Below, one piece after another: positions 8,353 to 16,877 of a stretch of DNA of 64,000 nt (the first letter of the stretch is position 1; every line of letters starts with the position of its first letter). A program made the position numbers and the translations under genes. The DNA comes from Glycomyces fuscus (GTDB lineage: Bacteria > Actinomycetota > Actinomycetes > Streptosporangiales > Streptosporangiaceae): the NCBI GenBank assembly GCA_002529455.1, contig NYMS01000063.1, positions 1 to 64,000 of the forward strand. The letters run 5' to 3'. A model generated the notes under the pieces. The model made no database searches and was not told the origin of the DNA. It saw only the letters and a list, made by a program, of their open reading frames with translations.

Positions 8353-9378
8353 ATGGTCAGGGCGAAGACACCCGCTGCCGCGCCCCGCACACGCCCCGCC
8401 CGCACCGCGCTCGTGCTCGGTGCGGGCGCCGCGGCCCTGGCGGGGGCGGTCCTGCTCAGCCTCGTCATGGGCAGCAGGCCCACACCGGTGGCCGACGTGT
8501 GGGCGGCGCTCACCGGCGGGGCGGACTCCTTCACCACCACGGTGGTGCAGAGCCGCTACCCGCGCACCGTCCTGGGGGTGGTGGCCGGGGCGGCCCTGGC
8601 CCTGGCGGGCACCCTCATGCAGGGCGTCACCCGCAACCCCCTCGCCGACCCCGGCCTGCTGGGCGTCAACGCGGGGGCCGCCGCGGCGGTGGTCACCGCC
8701 ACCGCGCTGTTCGGCCCCACCTCGGTCACCGGAACGGTCTGGTGGGCGCTGCCCGGGGCCCTGGTCGCGGGGCTGGCCGCCTACACGGTGGGCAGCCGCG
8801 GCGGCGACGGCGGCATGGTCCGCCTGGTCCTGGCGGGCGCGGTGGTCTCCGCCGTGCTCACCGCCTACGTCCAGGCGGTGGCCCTGAGCCTGCCCGAGAC
8901 CTTCGACAGCTACCGCTACTGGGTGGTCGGCTCCCTGGCCGGACGCGGCTACGACGTCATCTGGTCCGTGCTGCCGGTCATCGGCGTCGGCGTCCTGCTC
9001 GCCCTCGCGGTCTGCGGCGGCCTCAACGCCCTGGCCCTGGGGGAGGAGGCCGCGGTCGCCACCGGCGCCAACACGCTGTGGACCCGCTCGGCCGGGCTCG
9101 TCGCGGGAACCCTGCTCGCCGCCGGAGCCACCGCCGCCGCCGGCCCCATCGCCTTCGTCGGCCTGGCCGTGCCCCACGTGGTGCGCGCCCTGGTCGGCGT
9201 CGACTTCCGCGCGCAGGTGCCCTTCGCGCTGCTGGTGGGCCCCACCCTGCTGCTGCTCGCCGACGTCGTCGGCCGTACCATCGTGCGCCCCACCGAACTC
9301 ATGGTCGGCGTCGTCACCGCGTTCGTCGGTGCGCCCGTCCTGTTGTACGCGGTCCGCAGGATGCGGAGTACCCCATGA
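8353..9378 (+). CDS. Iron-siderophore ABC transporter permease (FecCD family), first subunit
   Basis: Inner-membrane permease of the BtuC/FecCD family, 341 residues, with the expected many hydrophobic helices. Family landmarks are TVLGVVAGAALALAGTLMQGVTRNPLADPGLLG near the N-terminal third and GPIAFVGLAVPHVVR before the last helices (the coupling-helix region that contacts the ATPase). It starts 7 nt after the lipoprotein stop codon, and its GAGGAC ribosome-binding site lies across that stop. The downstream permease overlaps it by 4 nt, so the subunits are translationally coupled. Confidence 0.94.
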   Translation: MVRAKTPAAAPRTRPARTALVLGAGAAALAGAVLLSLVMGSRPTPVADVWAALTGGADSFTTTVVQSRYPRTVLGVVAGAALALAGTLMQGVTRNPLADPGLLGVNAGAAAAVVTATALFGPTSVTGTVWWALPGALVAGLAAYTVGSRGGDGGMVRLVLAGAVVSAVLTAYVQAVALSLPETFDSYRYWVVGSLAGRGYDVIWSVLPVIGVGVLLALAVCGGLNALALGEEAAVATGANTLWTRSAGLVAGTLLAAGATAAAGPIAFVGLAVPHVVRALVGVDFRAQVPFALLVGPTLLLLADVVGRTIVRPTELMVGVVTAFVGAPVLLYAVRRMRSTP

Positions 9379-10487
9379 CCCGAACCACCCGCCCGGCCCC
9401 GTCCCGGGCCCCGGCGGCCCCGGTGCGGCGCGGGCACGGTCGGCCCCGGCCCCCGGCCCCCTCCACGCCCGTGCTGAGGCTGGGCCCGGTCGCGCTGCCC
9501 GTCCACCCGCGCTCGCTGCTGTGGGCGGCCGCGCTCCTGCTCCTGTTGGCCGCCGCCGCGGCCGCCACGCTCACCCTCGGACGGCTCGGCGTGCCCCTCA
9601 CCCGCCTGCCCACCGTCCTGGCGGGCGGGGGAGAGGCCACCGAGTCCTTCGTGCTCGAACGGCTGCGCGGCCCCCGGCTGGCGGTGGCCGCGGGCACCGG
9701 CGCCGCACTGGGCCTGGCGGGCGCGCTCTTCCAGTCCGTCACCCGCAACCCCCTGGGCAGCCCCGACGTCATCGGCCTCGGCGCCGGCGCCGGGGCGGGC
9801 GCGGCCTTCGCCGCCCTCGTCCTGCCCGGCGTGCTCCCCGTGCCGCTGGGCGCCCTGGCCGGCGCCGCCCTGGCCATGGTCGTCGTGGCCACGGTGACCG
9901 GGACCGGGCTGCGCCACCCCGGCCGCCTCATCGTGGCGGGCATCGGCGTGGCGGCCATGGCGCAGGCCTTCACCCACTTCGTCGTGTCCGTGATGGCCCG
10001 GGACCAGGCCAGCGTCCTGTCCGCCTACGTCAACGGCAGCCTGGGCGCCCGTTCCTGGGAGCACGCCACCACCATCTGGGCGGTCCTGCTCCTGGCGCTG
10101 CCGTTCGTGGCGGCGCTGGCCGGACCGGTCCGCGTCAACGAGATGGGCGACGAGCTCGCCGACGCCCTCGGCGCGCGGGCCGCCCCCACCCGCACCGCCG
10201 CCGTCTGCCTGTCGGTGGTGCTGTCCGCGGCCGCGGTGAGCGTGGCCGGTCCGATCGCGTTCGTGTCCCTGACCGCGCCGCAGATCGCGCGCAGGCTCTC
10301 CGCCGCGCCGGGCCCCAACATGGTGCTGTCGGCCCTGGTCGGCGCCCTCCTGCTGGTGGCGGCCGACCTGGCCGTCCAGCAGTCCCCGGTCGGCGACGGG
10401 CTGCCGGTCGGCGTCTTCACCATGGCGCTCGGCGGCGTCTACCTGGGCTACCTGCTGGTTCGTGAATGGCGAAAGGGTGTGCTGTGA
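9375..10487 (+). CDS. Iron-siderophore ABC transporter permease (FecCD family), second subunit
   Basis: Second BtuC/FecCD-type permease, 370 residues, partner of the preceding one in a heterodimeric channel. The ATGA overlap with the previous stop fixes the start. A Pro/Arg/Ala-rich cytoplasmic N-terminal extension of about 40 residues precedes the first helix (SLLWAAALLLLLAAAAAA). The family motif GLAGALFQSVTRNPLGSPDVIG and the C-terminal GPIAFVSLTAPQIARRL are clear. Many reading frames are open here because of the base composition; homology and the coupled start select this one. Confidence 0.94.
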   Translation: MTRTTRPAPSRAPAAPVRRGHGRPRPPAPSTPVLRLGPVALPVHPRSLLWAAALLLLLAAAAAATLTLGRLGVPLTRLPTVLAGGGEATESFVLERLRGPRLAVAAGTGAALGLAGALFQSVTRNPLGSPDVIGLGAGAGAGAAFAALVLPGVLPVPLGALAGAALAMVVVATVTGTGLRHPGRLIVAGIGVAAMAQAFTHFVVSVMARDQASVLSAYVNGSLGARSWEHATTIWAVLLLALPFVAALAGPVRVNEMGDELADALGARAAPTRTAAVCLSVVLSAAAVSVAGPIAFVSLTAPQIARRLSAAPGPNMVLSALVGALLLVAADLAVQQSPVGDGLPVGVFTMALGGVYLGYLLVREWRKGVL

Positions 10488-11287
10488 GTCTGGTGCTGTC
10501 CGCGGAGGGACTGACCCTGGGGTACGGGGCCCAGCCTGTCGTGCGCGACCTCGACCTGGGGGTGGCCGAGGGAGAGTTCACCGTCATCGTCGGCCCCAAC
10601 GGCTGCGGCAAGTCCACGCTGCTCAAGGCCCTGGGCCGGGTGAACAAGCCGCTCTCGGGACGGGTGCTGCTGCACGGCAGGGACGTGCGCGGCCAGCGCG
10701 CCAAGGCGGTGGCGCGCCAGATGGCGCTGCTGCCGCAGAGCCCGTCGGCCCCCGAGGGCATCACCGTGCGGGCCCTGGCCGCGCGCGGCCGCTTCCCGCA
10801 CCACACGCTGGTGCGCCAGTGGAGCCCCCGGGACGAGACGGCGATCCGGCGCGCGCTGGAGCTGACCGGGCTGGCCGACCTGGCCGACGCCCAGGTGGGC
10901 TCGCTCTCCGGCGGCCAGCGCCAGCGCGCCTGGGTGGCGATGGTCCTGGCCCAGGACACCGGCGTCCTCCTGCTGGACGAGCCCACCACCTACCTGGACA
11001 TCGCCCACCAGTACGACCTGCTGGAGCTGTTCGCCGACCTGCACCGCCAGGGGCGCACCGTGGTCGCGGTCCTGCACGACCTGGCCCAGGCCGCCCGGTT
11101 CGCCACCCGCCTGGTGCTGATGGAGGCGGGCAGGGTGGTCGCCGACGGACCTCCGGAGGAGGTCGTGACCGCCCGCCTGGTGGAGGAGGTGTTCGGGCTG
11201 CCCTGCGACGTGGTACCCGACCCGCGCACCCGCACGCCGCTGGTCATCCCGCACGAGAGGGGGTGTCGCGCCGGAGGCGTCGGTTGA
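10484..11287 (+). CDS. Iron-siderophore ABC transporter ATPase
   Basis: FepC/FecE-type ATP-binding subunit that powers siderophore import. Walker A GPNGCGKST at about residues 37-45, Q-loop LLPQS, signature LSGGQRQR, Walker B VLLLDEPT, D-loop TYLD and H-loop VLHD are all intact. GTG at 10484 overlaps the permease stop (GTGA) and has GAAAGGG upstream; an in-frame ATG at 10466 would lie deep in the permease gene. It is the last gene of the iron-box operon. Confidence 0.95.
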   Translation: MSLVLSAEGLTLGYGAQPVVRDLDLGVAEGEFTVIVGPNGCGKSTLLKALGRVNKPLSGRVLLHGRDVRGQRAKAVARQMALLPQSPSAPEGITVRALAARGRFPHHTLVRQWSPRDETAIRRALELTGLADLADAQVGSLSGGQRQRAWVAMVLAQDTGVLLLDEPTTYLDIAHQYDLLELFADLHRQGRTVVAVLHDLAQAARFATRLVLMEAGRVVADGPPEEVVTARLVEEVFGLPCDVVPDPRTRTPLVIPHERGCRAGGVG

Positions 11288-11350
11288 GGGTGTCCCGCCC
11301 TCCGCGAAGCGGCTCCCGGGCGGTGGCGGGCGACGGGCGGGTCTGAGCCC

Positions 11351-11851
11351 TCAGTCCCGCCGGGCCTTGTACTCCTCCCAGGAGGACAGCAGGGTGTCGT
11401 GGTAGTCGTCCAGCCAGGTCATGTAGTCGTGCATGTTGCGCAGCCGGTTGCGCGCGGGCGGGCTCAGGCCGGGCAGGCGCTCCAGCGCCGACGCCGCGAG
11501 CTCCTTCTGCCGCTTGAGGTAGGAGCGCTCGTTGCGCAGGAACCCGCCCCAGACGTCCTCGTCCATGGCGACCAGCCGTGAGCGGCGTTCGGGGGAGGCG
11601 ACCAGCTCCACGAAGCCCATCTCGCGCAGGCGGCGCACCGACTGCGACACCGACCCCCGGCTGACCCGGGCACCGTCGGCGATCTCCTCGGCGCTCACCG
11701 CGTCGCGGTCGGCGACGAGCAGGTAGCCCACGATGCGGCCCTCGGCGCGGGGGCGGCCCTGCGACTGCCAGTACTCGGAGAAGCGCCCGACGAACTCGTC
11801 GCGGAACCGTGTGTCCTCGTCCGTCTGCGCGCTCTCCCCCATGGGGGCCAC
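11351..11851 (-). CDS. GbsR/MarR-type winged-helix transcriptional regulator
   Basis: A 166-residue DNA-binding regulator. A winged helix-turn-helix spans about residues 25-90 (AEEIADGARVSRGSVSQSVRRLREMGFVE), followed by a basic wing and a helical C terminus (LKRQKELAASALERL) expected to dimerise. This arrangement resembles the GbsR/PadR-like branch of MarR regulators. The start is GTG at 11851, with ATG at 11842 as an alternative; neither has a strong ribosome-binding site. It is convergent with the iron-uptake operon, and its target is not evident from context. Confidence 0.75.
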   Translation of the reverse strand: MAPMGESAQTDEDTRFRDEFVGRFSEYWQSQGRPRAEGRIVGYLLVADRDAVSAEEIADGARVSRGSVSQSVRRLREMGFVELVASPERRSRLVAMDEDVWGGFLRNERSYLKRQKELAASALERLPGLSPPARNRLRNMHDYMTWLDDYHDTLLSSWEEYKARRD

Positions 11852-11921
11852 GATAGCGCCTGCCGCAGGGCGCCCCGAGCCCTCCCCGAGGCCCCGGCGC
11901 CCCCGCCCGGGAACGTCCGTT

Positions 11922-12518
11922 TCAGGGACGGCGCAGGGACTCCAGCATGCGCGACAGCGCCGCCCACACCTCCTCCAGGTCCCGGGGGTCGTCGCTGTCG
12001 GCCAGCCACAGCGCGGCCTCGTTCATCGCCCCCGAGAGCAGGCGGGCCAGGGGCGTGACCGGCCGCGGCTCCAGGACACCCGCCTCCACCAGTTCGGAGA
12101 GCGCCTCGGCCAGGTGGCGGGCCGAGGCGGCCTCGTCCAGGGCCCGCCAGGTGCTCCAGCCCAGGACGGCGGGCCCGTCCACCAGCATGATCCGCCGCAC
12201 GTCCGGCGCGGTGCTGGCGGTGAGGAAGGCCCGGCACCCGGCGGTCAGGCGGTCCCACGGGTCGCGGTGCGCGTCCGCGGCCCGAGCCACGGCGTCGCCG
12301 ACCTCGGACTGCACCTGCTCCAGGACCGCGCGGAACAGGTCCGGCTTGCCCTCGAAGTGGTGGTAGAGGGCGCCCTTGGTGACCGCGGAGTCCGCCACGA
12401 TCCGGGCGAGCCCCACCCCGCCGTACCCGTGCTCGGTGAACAGCCTGCGCGCCTCGCGCAGCAGGAGCCCCCTGGTGCGCTCCCGCTGCCGGGCGCGGCT
12501 TCCCGCTTCCGGGGCCAT
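11922..12518 (-). CDS. TetR-family transcriptional repressor
   Basis: A 198-residue TetR regulator. The N-terminal helix-turn-helix is ARRLFTEHGYGGVGLARIVADSAVTKGALYHHFEGKPDLF. The remainder is the helical ligand-binding and dimerisation domain, with the DVRRIMLVDGPAVLG segment common to this subgroup. ATG at 12518 follows GGGGGAGGA. It is divergent from a VOC-family gene, and the 83-bp gap contains two copies of a palindrome, so it most likely represses itself and that neighbour. The ligand is unknown. Confidence 0.93.
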   Translation of the reverse strand: MAPEAGSRARQRERTRGLLLREARRLFTEHGYGGVGLARIVADSAVTKGALYHHFEGKPDLFRAVLEQVQSEVGDAVARAADAHRDPWDRLTAGCRAFLTASTAPDVRRIMLVDGPAVLGWSTWRALDEAASARHLAEALSELVEAGVLEPRPVTPLARLLSGAMNEAALWLADSDDPRDLEEVWAALSRMLESLRRP

Positions 12519-12540
12519 GTCCGGTCCTCCCCCTTGTTGA

Positions 12541-12587
12541 CATACCGAAGGTATGCCAATAGCGTACCTTCACATACCGAAGGTACG
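12541..12587. promoter_or_regulatory. Double TetR operator between divergent genes
   Basis: Two near-identical 15-mers, CATACCGAAGGTATG (12541-12555) and CATACCGAAGGTACG (12573-12587), lie 32 bp apart, about three helical turns. Each is a dyad with arms CATACC/GGTATG around GAA. An inverted half-site CGTACCTT lies between them. The position between the TetR and VOC starts indicates autoregulation and control of the divergent gene. Confidence 0.75.
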
Positions 12588-12601
12588 TGAAAGGTGGACC
12601 C

Positions 12602-13018
12602 ATGCGGCTCAGCAGCTTCTATCCGGTGGTCGGCACGCCCCGTCTGGCCGAGTCCCGGGACTTCTACGTCGGCCTGTTCGGCTTCGAGGAGACCTTCGCC
12701 GCCGACTGGTACGTGAGCCTGCGCAGGCCCGGCCCGCCCGAGTACGAGCTGGCCCTGCTCGACCCCGGCCACCCCACCGTCCCCGAGGGCTACCGCAGGC
12801 CCGTCCAGGGCCTGCTGCTCAACTTCGAGGTGGAGGACGTGGACGCCGAGTGGGAGCGCCTGGTGGTGCGCGGCGGCCTGCGGCCCGAGCTGGAGATCCG
12901 CACCGAGGCGTTCGGCCAGAGGCACTTCATCGTCGCCGACCCCGGCGGGGTCCTGGTCGACGTCATCACGCCCGTCGCGCCCTCGGCCGAGTACGGGGAC
13001 CACTTCGTGCGGGGTTGA
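12602..13018 (+). CDS. VOC (glyoxalase/bleomycin-resistance) family protein
   Basis: A 138-residue vicinal-oxygen-chelate fold protein with two beta-alpha-beta-beta-beta modules. The start [27 protein letters not shown] and the end [13 protein letters not shown] are typical. Members are metal-dependent isomerases or dioxygenases, or drug-binding resistance proteins. ATG at 12602 follows GAAAGGTGG. The adjacent double operator suggests induction by a ligand of the divergent TetR, as for antibiotic- or aldehyde-responsive VOC proteins. The substrate cannot be told from sequence. Confidence 0.85.
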   Translation: MRLSSFYPVVGTPRLAESRDFYVGLFGFEETFAADWYVSLRRPGPPEYELALLDPGHPTVPEGYRRPVQGLLLNFEVEDVDAEWERLVVRGGLRPELEIRTEAFGQRHFIVADPGGVLVDVITPVAPSAEYGDHFVRG

Positions 13019-13074
13019 GGCCGACCGGCCCCCGCCCGCCCGGTACGGTCGGCGTGACGGGGAGGGGCGGGGCG

Positions 13075-13836
13075 GTGGAGATGACGCTGGAGCAGGCCTC
13101 GCGCCTGGCGGAGGAGGCCCACGCGGGGCAGGTGGACCGGGCGGGCCGGCCCTACGCCGAGCACGTGTTCGCGGTGCGCGACCTGCTCGCCGGGCACGGG
13201 CAGCGCGCCCAGATGGCCGGGGTGCTGCACGACGTGCTGGAGGACACCCCGCTCACCGCCGACGACCTGCGCGCGAGGGGCTGTCCGGAGGAGGTCGTGC
13301 GCGCGGTGGAGTCGGTGACCCGGCGCGCGGGGGAGCCCTACGGGGAACTGGTGCGCCGTGCCGCCGCCGACCCGCTGGGCAGGCTGGTCAAGCTCGCCGA
13401 CAACGCCCACAACTCCGACGGGCGCCGCCTGGCCCTGCTGCCCGCCGAGCAGGCGGAGCGTCTGCGCGCCAAGTACGCCCGGGCCCGGCGGATCCTGGAG
13501 GAGGGCGCGGAGGAGGGCCGGCCCCCGGGGGAGGCGCTCCCGCGCGCCACGCTCCTGGTCCTCTACACCGACCGCGTCGAGGAGTGCCGCGCCTTCTACT
13601 CCGGACTGGGTCTGCGCCTCGTCCGCGAGCGGCACGGTGCGGGGCCCGAGCACCACGCGGCCGAGCTGGCCGACGGTATGGTCCTGGAGATCTACCCGGC
13701 CACGGCCGACCGCTCCACCGGCGCGGCGCGCCTCGGGTTCGCCGTGGACGGGCGCCGCGCCGTGCCGCCCCTGGAGCCCGGGCGCCGCGTGCTCACCGAC
13801 CCCGACGGGCGGAAGGTGGACCTGCGGGTCCTGTGA
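13075..13836 (+). CDS. HD-domain hydrolase fused to a VOC-like domain
   Basis: Two-domain protein of 253 residues. Residues 1-150 are an HD phosphohydrolase of the SpoT/MESH1 type (ASRLAEEAHAGQVDRAGRPYAEH, then the metal motif HDVLEDT, and KLADNAHNS), a family that removes pyrophosphate from (p)ppGpp or related nucleotides. Residues 165-253 look like half of a glyoxalase/VOC fold (TLLVLYTDRVEECRAFYSGLGLRLV... TDPDGRKVDLRVL). GTG at 13075 has GGAGGGG 7 nt upstream; ATG at 13081 is an alternative. The gene follows a complete VOC gene, so the fusion could reflect local duplication. Confidence 0.8.
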   Translation: MEMTLEQASRLAEEAHAGQVDRAGRPYAEHVFAVRDLLAGHGQRAQMAGVLHDVLEDTPLTADDLRARGCPEEVVRAVESVTRRAGEPYGELVRRAAADPLGRLVKLADNAHNSDGRRLALLPAEQAERLRAKYARARRILEEGAEEGRPPGEALPRATLLVLYTDRVEECRAFYSGLGLRLVRERHGAGPEHHAAELADGMVLEIYPATADRSTGAARLGFAVDGRRAVPPLEPGRRVLTDPDGRKVDLRVL

Positions 13837-13868
13837 GCGGCGGTGGCCCCGTCCGCGCGTGGCGTCGG

Positions 13869-13887
13869 GTACCAGCCGGTCGGTATG
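13869..13887. promoter_or_regulatory. TetR operator site A
   Basis: GTACCAGCCGGTCGGTATG; its reverse complement CATACCGACCGGCTGGTAC closely matches sites at 18420-18438 and 19992-20011. It lies about 50 bp upstream of the second TetR gene and indicates autoregulation. Confidence 0.65.
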
Positions 13888-13937
13888 CTGTCCCGGCCGG
13901 TACTTCCGGGACGACGGGGCACGAGGTGGGGCAGCAC

Positions 13938-14552
13938 ATGGCGCGAGGACAGCAGACGGCCGAGGCCGACACGGGGAACAGGTCGGTGCCCGAGCGCCTC
14001 CTGGGGGCGGCGACCCGCCTGTTCGCCTCCAACGGCTACGAGGGCACCTCGGTGCAGGAGGTCGTGTCCGCCGCGGGCGTCACCAAGGGCGCCATGTACC
14101 ACTACTTCGGCTCCAAGGACGACCTGCTCTACGAGGTCTACGCGCGCGTGCTGCGCATGCAGACCGAGCACCTGGTGCGGATCGCCTCCCGGGACGAGCC
14201 GGTGGCCGACCGCGTGCACGCCGCCGCGGCCGACGTCATCGTCACCAGCATCGCCAACCTCGACGACACCGTCATCTTCTTCCGCTCCATGCACCAGCTG
14301 AGCGAGGACAAGCAGCGCGCCGTGCGCGCCGAGCGCCGCCGCTACCACGAGATCTTCCGGGACATGGTCGCCCAGGGGCAGGACGAGGGGGTCTTTCGCA
14401 CCGACCTCTCCGCCGACCTGGCGGTGAACTACTTCTTCGGCTCGGTGCACCACCTGAGCACCTGGTACCACCCGGGCGGCGCGCTCAGCGGCGAGGACGT
14501 GGGGCGCCACTTCGCCGACCTGCTCGTGGCGGGACTGCGCCCCGCGGCCTGA
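13938..14552 (+). CDS. TetR-family regulator of the adjacent acyl-CoA cluster
   Basis: A 204-residue TetR protein. The helix-turn-helix region is AATRLFASNGYEGTSVQEVVSAAGVTKGAMYHYFGSKDDLL, followed by a helical sensor domain with SMHQLSEDKQRAVRAERRRYHEIF. This is close to the FadR/KstR2-like regulators of fatty-acyl-CoA catabolism. ATG at 13938 follows CGAGGTGGGG. It is convergent with an operon encoding acyl-CoA dehydrogenase, kinase-like and SDR proteins. Its own promoter and the promoters of that operon and of a quinone oxidoreductase share a palindrome, so an acyl-CoA ligand is likely (inference). Confidence 0.9.
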   Translation: MARGQQTAEADTGNRSVPERLLGAATRLFASNGYEGTSVQEVVSAAGVTKGAMYHYFGSKDDLLYEVYARVLRMQTEHLVRIASRDEPVADRVHAAAADVIVTSIANLDDTVIFFRSMHQLSEDKQRAVRAERRRYHEIFRDMVAQGQDEGVFRTDLSADLAVNYFFGSVHHLSTWYHPGGALSGEDVGRHFADLLVAGLRPAA

Positions 14553-14575
14553 GGGCGGGAGCCGGGAACGGGGAG

Positions 14576-14615
14576 ACGAGGGGGCCGGACACGACACCGT
14601 GTCCGGCCCCCTCGT
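14576..14615. terminator. Perfect 18-bp hairpin between convergent genes
   Basis: ACGAGGGGGCCGGACACG, loop ACAC, then the exact reverse complement. It lies between the TetR gene and the end of the acyl-CoA dehydrogenase operon and would serve both directions. Confidence 0.8.
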
Positions 14616-14635
14616 GCGCTTGCAGGACGGCCCCG

Positions 14636-15847
14636 CTAGCGGTACTTGCGCAGCTCCGCGCGGCCCAGCGAGCGCAGGTGCACCTCGTCGGGCCCGTCGG
14701 CCAGCCGCAGCGACCGCACGCCCGCCAGCCATCCGGCCAGCGGCAGGTCCTGGCTGACCCCCGCCGCGCCGTGCGCCTGGATGGCCTTGTCCAGGATCCA
14801 CTCCACCGTGCGCGGGGTGGCGATCTTGATCGCCTGGATCTCGGTGTGCGCGCCCTTGTTGCCCACCGTGTCCATCAGGTAGGCGGTCTTGAGCACCAGC
14901 AGCCGCAACTGCTCGATGGCCACGCGCGCCTCGGCGATCCACTCGCGGACCACGCCCTGCTCGGCCAGGGGCCGCCCGAACGCCACGCGGTCCAGCACCC
15001 GGCGGCAGGTGAGCTCCAGGGCCCGCTCCGCCATGCCGATGCTGCGCATGCAGTGGTGGATGCGGCCCGGCCCCAGCCGGGCCTGGGCGATGGCGAAGCC
15101 CTCGCCCTCGCCGCCGACGAGGTTCTCCACGGGCACGCGCACGTCCTCGAACACCACCTCGGCGTGGCCGCCGTGGTCGCTGTCGTCGTAGCCGTACACC
15201 TGCATGCCGCGCCTGACCGTCAGCCCGGGGGTGTCGCGCGGCACCAGCACCATGCTCTGCTGTTTGTGCCGCTCGGCGTCGGGGTCGGTCTTGCCCATCA
15301 CGATGAAGACGGCGCACTCGGGGTTGAGGGCCCCGGTGATGTACCACTTGCGCCCGTTGACGACGTACTCGTCGCCGTCGCGGACGATGCTGGTGGTGAT
15401 GTTGGTGGCGTCGGAGGAGGCCACCGCGGGCTCGGTCATCGCGAACGCCGACCGGATCTCGGCGGCGAGCAGGGGCTTCAGCCAGCGCTCGCGCTGCTCC
15501 GGGGTGCCGAACATCGTCAGCACCTCCATGTTCCCGGTGTCGGGCGCGGCGCAGTTGAGCGCGATCGGGGCCAGGCGCGGACTGCGCCCGGTGATCTCGG
15601 CCAGCGGCGCGTACCGCAGGTTGGGCAGGCCGCCGTGCTCGGGGTGGCCCGCCAGGAACAGGTTCCACAGCCCGCGCTCGCGCGCCTCGGCCTGGAGCTC
15701 GCGCACCACCGGCGCGGTCGACCAGCGGTCCTCGCGCGCGGCCAGCTGCTCCCGCAGGACCGCCTCGGCCGGGTAGACGCGCTCGTCCATGAAGGCGAGC
15801 AGCCGCTCGCGCAGCTCCTCGGTCTCCCTGTCGTGGGCGAAGTCCAT
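14636..15847 (-). CDS. Acyl-CoA dehydrogenase family protein (ACAD10/11-like)
   Basis: FAD flavoprotein of 403 residues. FAD/substrate segments FAMTEPAVASSDATNI and YVVNGRKWYITGA are present. The C-terminal region HGAAGVSQDLPLAG and RLADGPDEVHL matches the ACAD10/ACAD11 subgroup rather than ordinary beta-oxidation enzymes, which carry an EGTxEI motif there. ATG follows a perfect AGGAGG, and the gene starts 1 bp after the stop of the phosphotransferase gene. In animals and Pseudomonas the same pair processes 4-hydroxyacyl-CoA by phosphorylation and elimination; the same role is inferred here. It is the last gene of a four-gene operon. Confidence 0.93.
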   Translation of the reverse strand: MDFAHDRETEELRERLLAFMDERVYPAEAVLREQLAAREDRWSTAPVVRELQAEARERGLWNLFLAGHPEHGGLPNLRYAPLAEITGRSPRLAPIALNCAAPDTGNMEVLTMFGTPEQRERWLKPLLAAEIRSAFAMTEPAVASSDATNITTSIVRDGDEYVVNGRKWYITGALNPECAVFIVMGKTDPDAERHKQQSMVLVPRDTPGLTVRRGMQVYGYDDSDHGGHAEVVFEDVRVPVENLVGGEGEGFAIAQARLGPGRIHHCMRSIGMAERALELTCRRVLDRVAFGRPLAEQGVVREWIAEARVAIEQLRLLVLKTAYLMDTVGNKGAHTEIQAIKIATPRTVEWILDKAIQAHGAAGVSQDLPLAGWLAGVRSLRLADGPDEVHLRSLGRAELRKYR

Positions 15848-15848
15848 A

Positions 15849-16877
15849 TCAGTCCTCCTTGAGCATGGTGTGCGCGCGCTCCACCAGGGGTGCGACCATC
15901 TCGCCGACCCGGTCGAAGCCCGCCCCGACGGTCAGCCCCTGGCTGTGGCGGAAGTGGATGCCCTCAGCGATCACCGCGAGCTTGAAGCAGCCGAGGGCCA
16001 CGTACCAGCCCAGCCGGGACACGTCGCGGCCGGTCGCGGCGGCGTACATGCCCACCAGCTCCTCGGGGGAGGGGTAGCCCTCGGCGGAGGTGGCGGGCGC
16101 GACGCCCGGGCCCACGGGCTGCGCCTGGTAGACGAGCATCAGGCCCAGGTCCACGAGCGGGTCGCCGAGCGTGGCCATCTCCCAGTCCAGGACCGCGCTG
16201 ATGCGGCCCCCGGAGGTGACCAGCACGTTGTCCAGGCGGTAGTCGCCGTGCACGATGGCGGGCGCCGACTGCTCGGGCAGCGTCGCGGCGAGCCTTGCGT
16301 GGAGTTCGTCGATGCCGGGGATGTCCCGGCTGCGGGAGGCGTCCAGCTGCTTGCCCCAGCGGCGCACCTGGCGCTCCAGGAACCCCCGCGGGCGGCCGAA
16401 GTCACCCAGACCGACCTCCTCGGGCGCCACCGCGTGCAGCTCGCCCAGGGTGGCGATCAGCGACTCGGCCACCCCGCGGACGGCCTCGGCGCCCAGCGGG
16501 GCGATCTCGTCCCGGGTGCGGAAGGGGGTGCCCTCCACGTACTCCATGACGTAGAACGGCGCGCCCAGCACCTCGGTGTCCTCGCACAGCACGTGCGTGC
16601 GGGGGACGGGCACGGCGGTCTCGCGCAGCGCGGTCATCACCCGGTACTCGCGGGGCATGTCGTGCGCGGTGGCCAGAACGTGGCCCAGCGGCGGGCGGCG
16701 CACCACCCAGCTGCCGGTGCCGTCGGTGACCACGTAGGTCAGGTTGGACTTGCCGCCCGCGACGATCCGGCCCTCCAGCGGGCCCGAGACCAGGCCGGGC
16801 ACGGCCGTGTCCAGGTAGGCGCGCAGGCGCTCGGGATCCAGGCCCGGGAGCCGCCCGTCGGTGGGTTCTCCGCTCAC
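15849..16877 (-). CDS. Phosphotransferase (APH-fold kinase, ACAD10/11 N-domain-like)
   Basis: Aminoglycoside-phosphotransferase-fold kinase of 342 residues. Visible motifs are GGKSNLTYVV, IVHGDYRLDNVLV with the catalytic Asp, and AVLDWEMATLGDPLVDLGLM with the Mg-binding Asp. This DYRLDN/DWEMATLGDP combination is typical of the kinase domain fused to ACAD in human ACAD10/11 and of LvaA-type 4-hydroxyacyl-CoA kinases, not of antibiotic-resistance enzymes. GTG at 16877 overlaps the upstream SDR stop by 4 nt (GTGA), and the ACAD gene follows after 1 bp, so the two probably act in sequence on one substrate. Confidence 0.9.
   Translation of the reverse strand: MSGEPTDGRLPGLDPERLRAYLDTAVPGLVSGPLEGRIVAGGKSNLTYVVTDGTGSWVVRRPPLGHVLATAHDMPREYRVMTALRETAVPVPRTHVLCEDTEVLGAPFYVMEYVEGTPFRTRDEIAPLGAEAVRGVAESLIATLGELHAVAPEEVGLGDFGRPRGFLERQVRRWGKQLDASRSRDIPGIDELHARLAATLPEQSAPAIVHGDYRLDNVLVTSGGRISAVLDWEMATLGDPLVDLGLMLVYQAQPVGPGVAPATSAEGYPSPEELVGMYAAATGRDVSRLGWYVALGCFKLAVIAEGIHFRHSQGLTVGAGFDRVGEMVAPLVERAHTMLKED

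Noticed and set aside
15849-16877. Aminoglycoside-resistance phosphotransferase
   Set aside because: The motifs and operon partner match ACAD10/11-type metabolic kinases; resistance is not supported.
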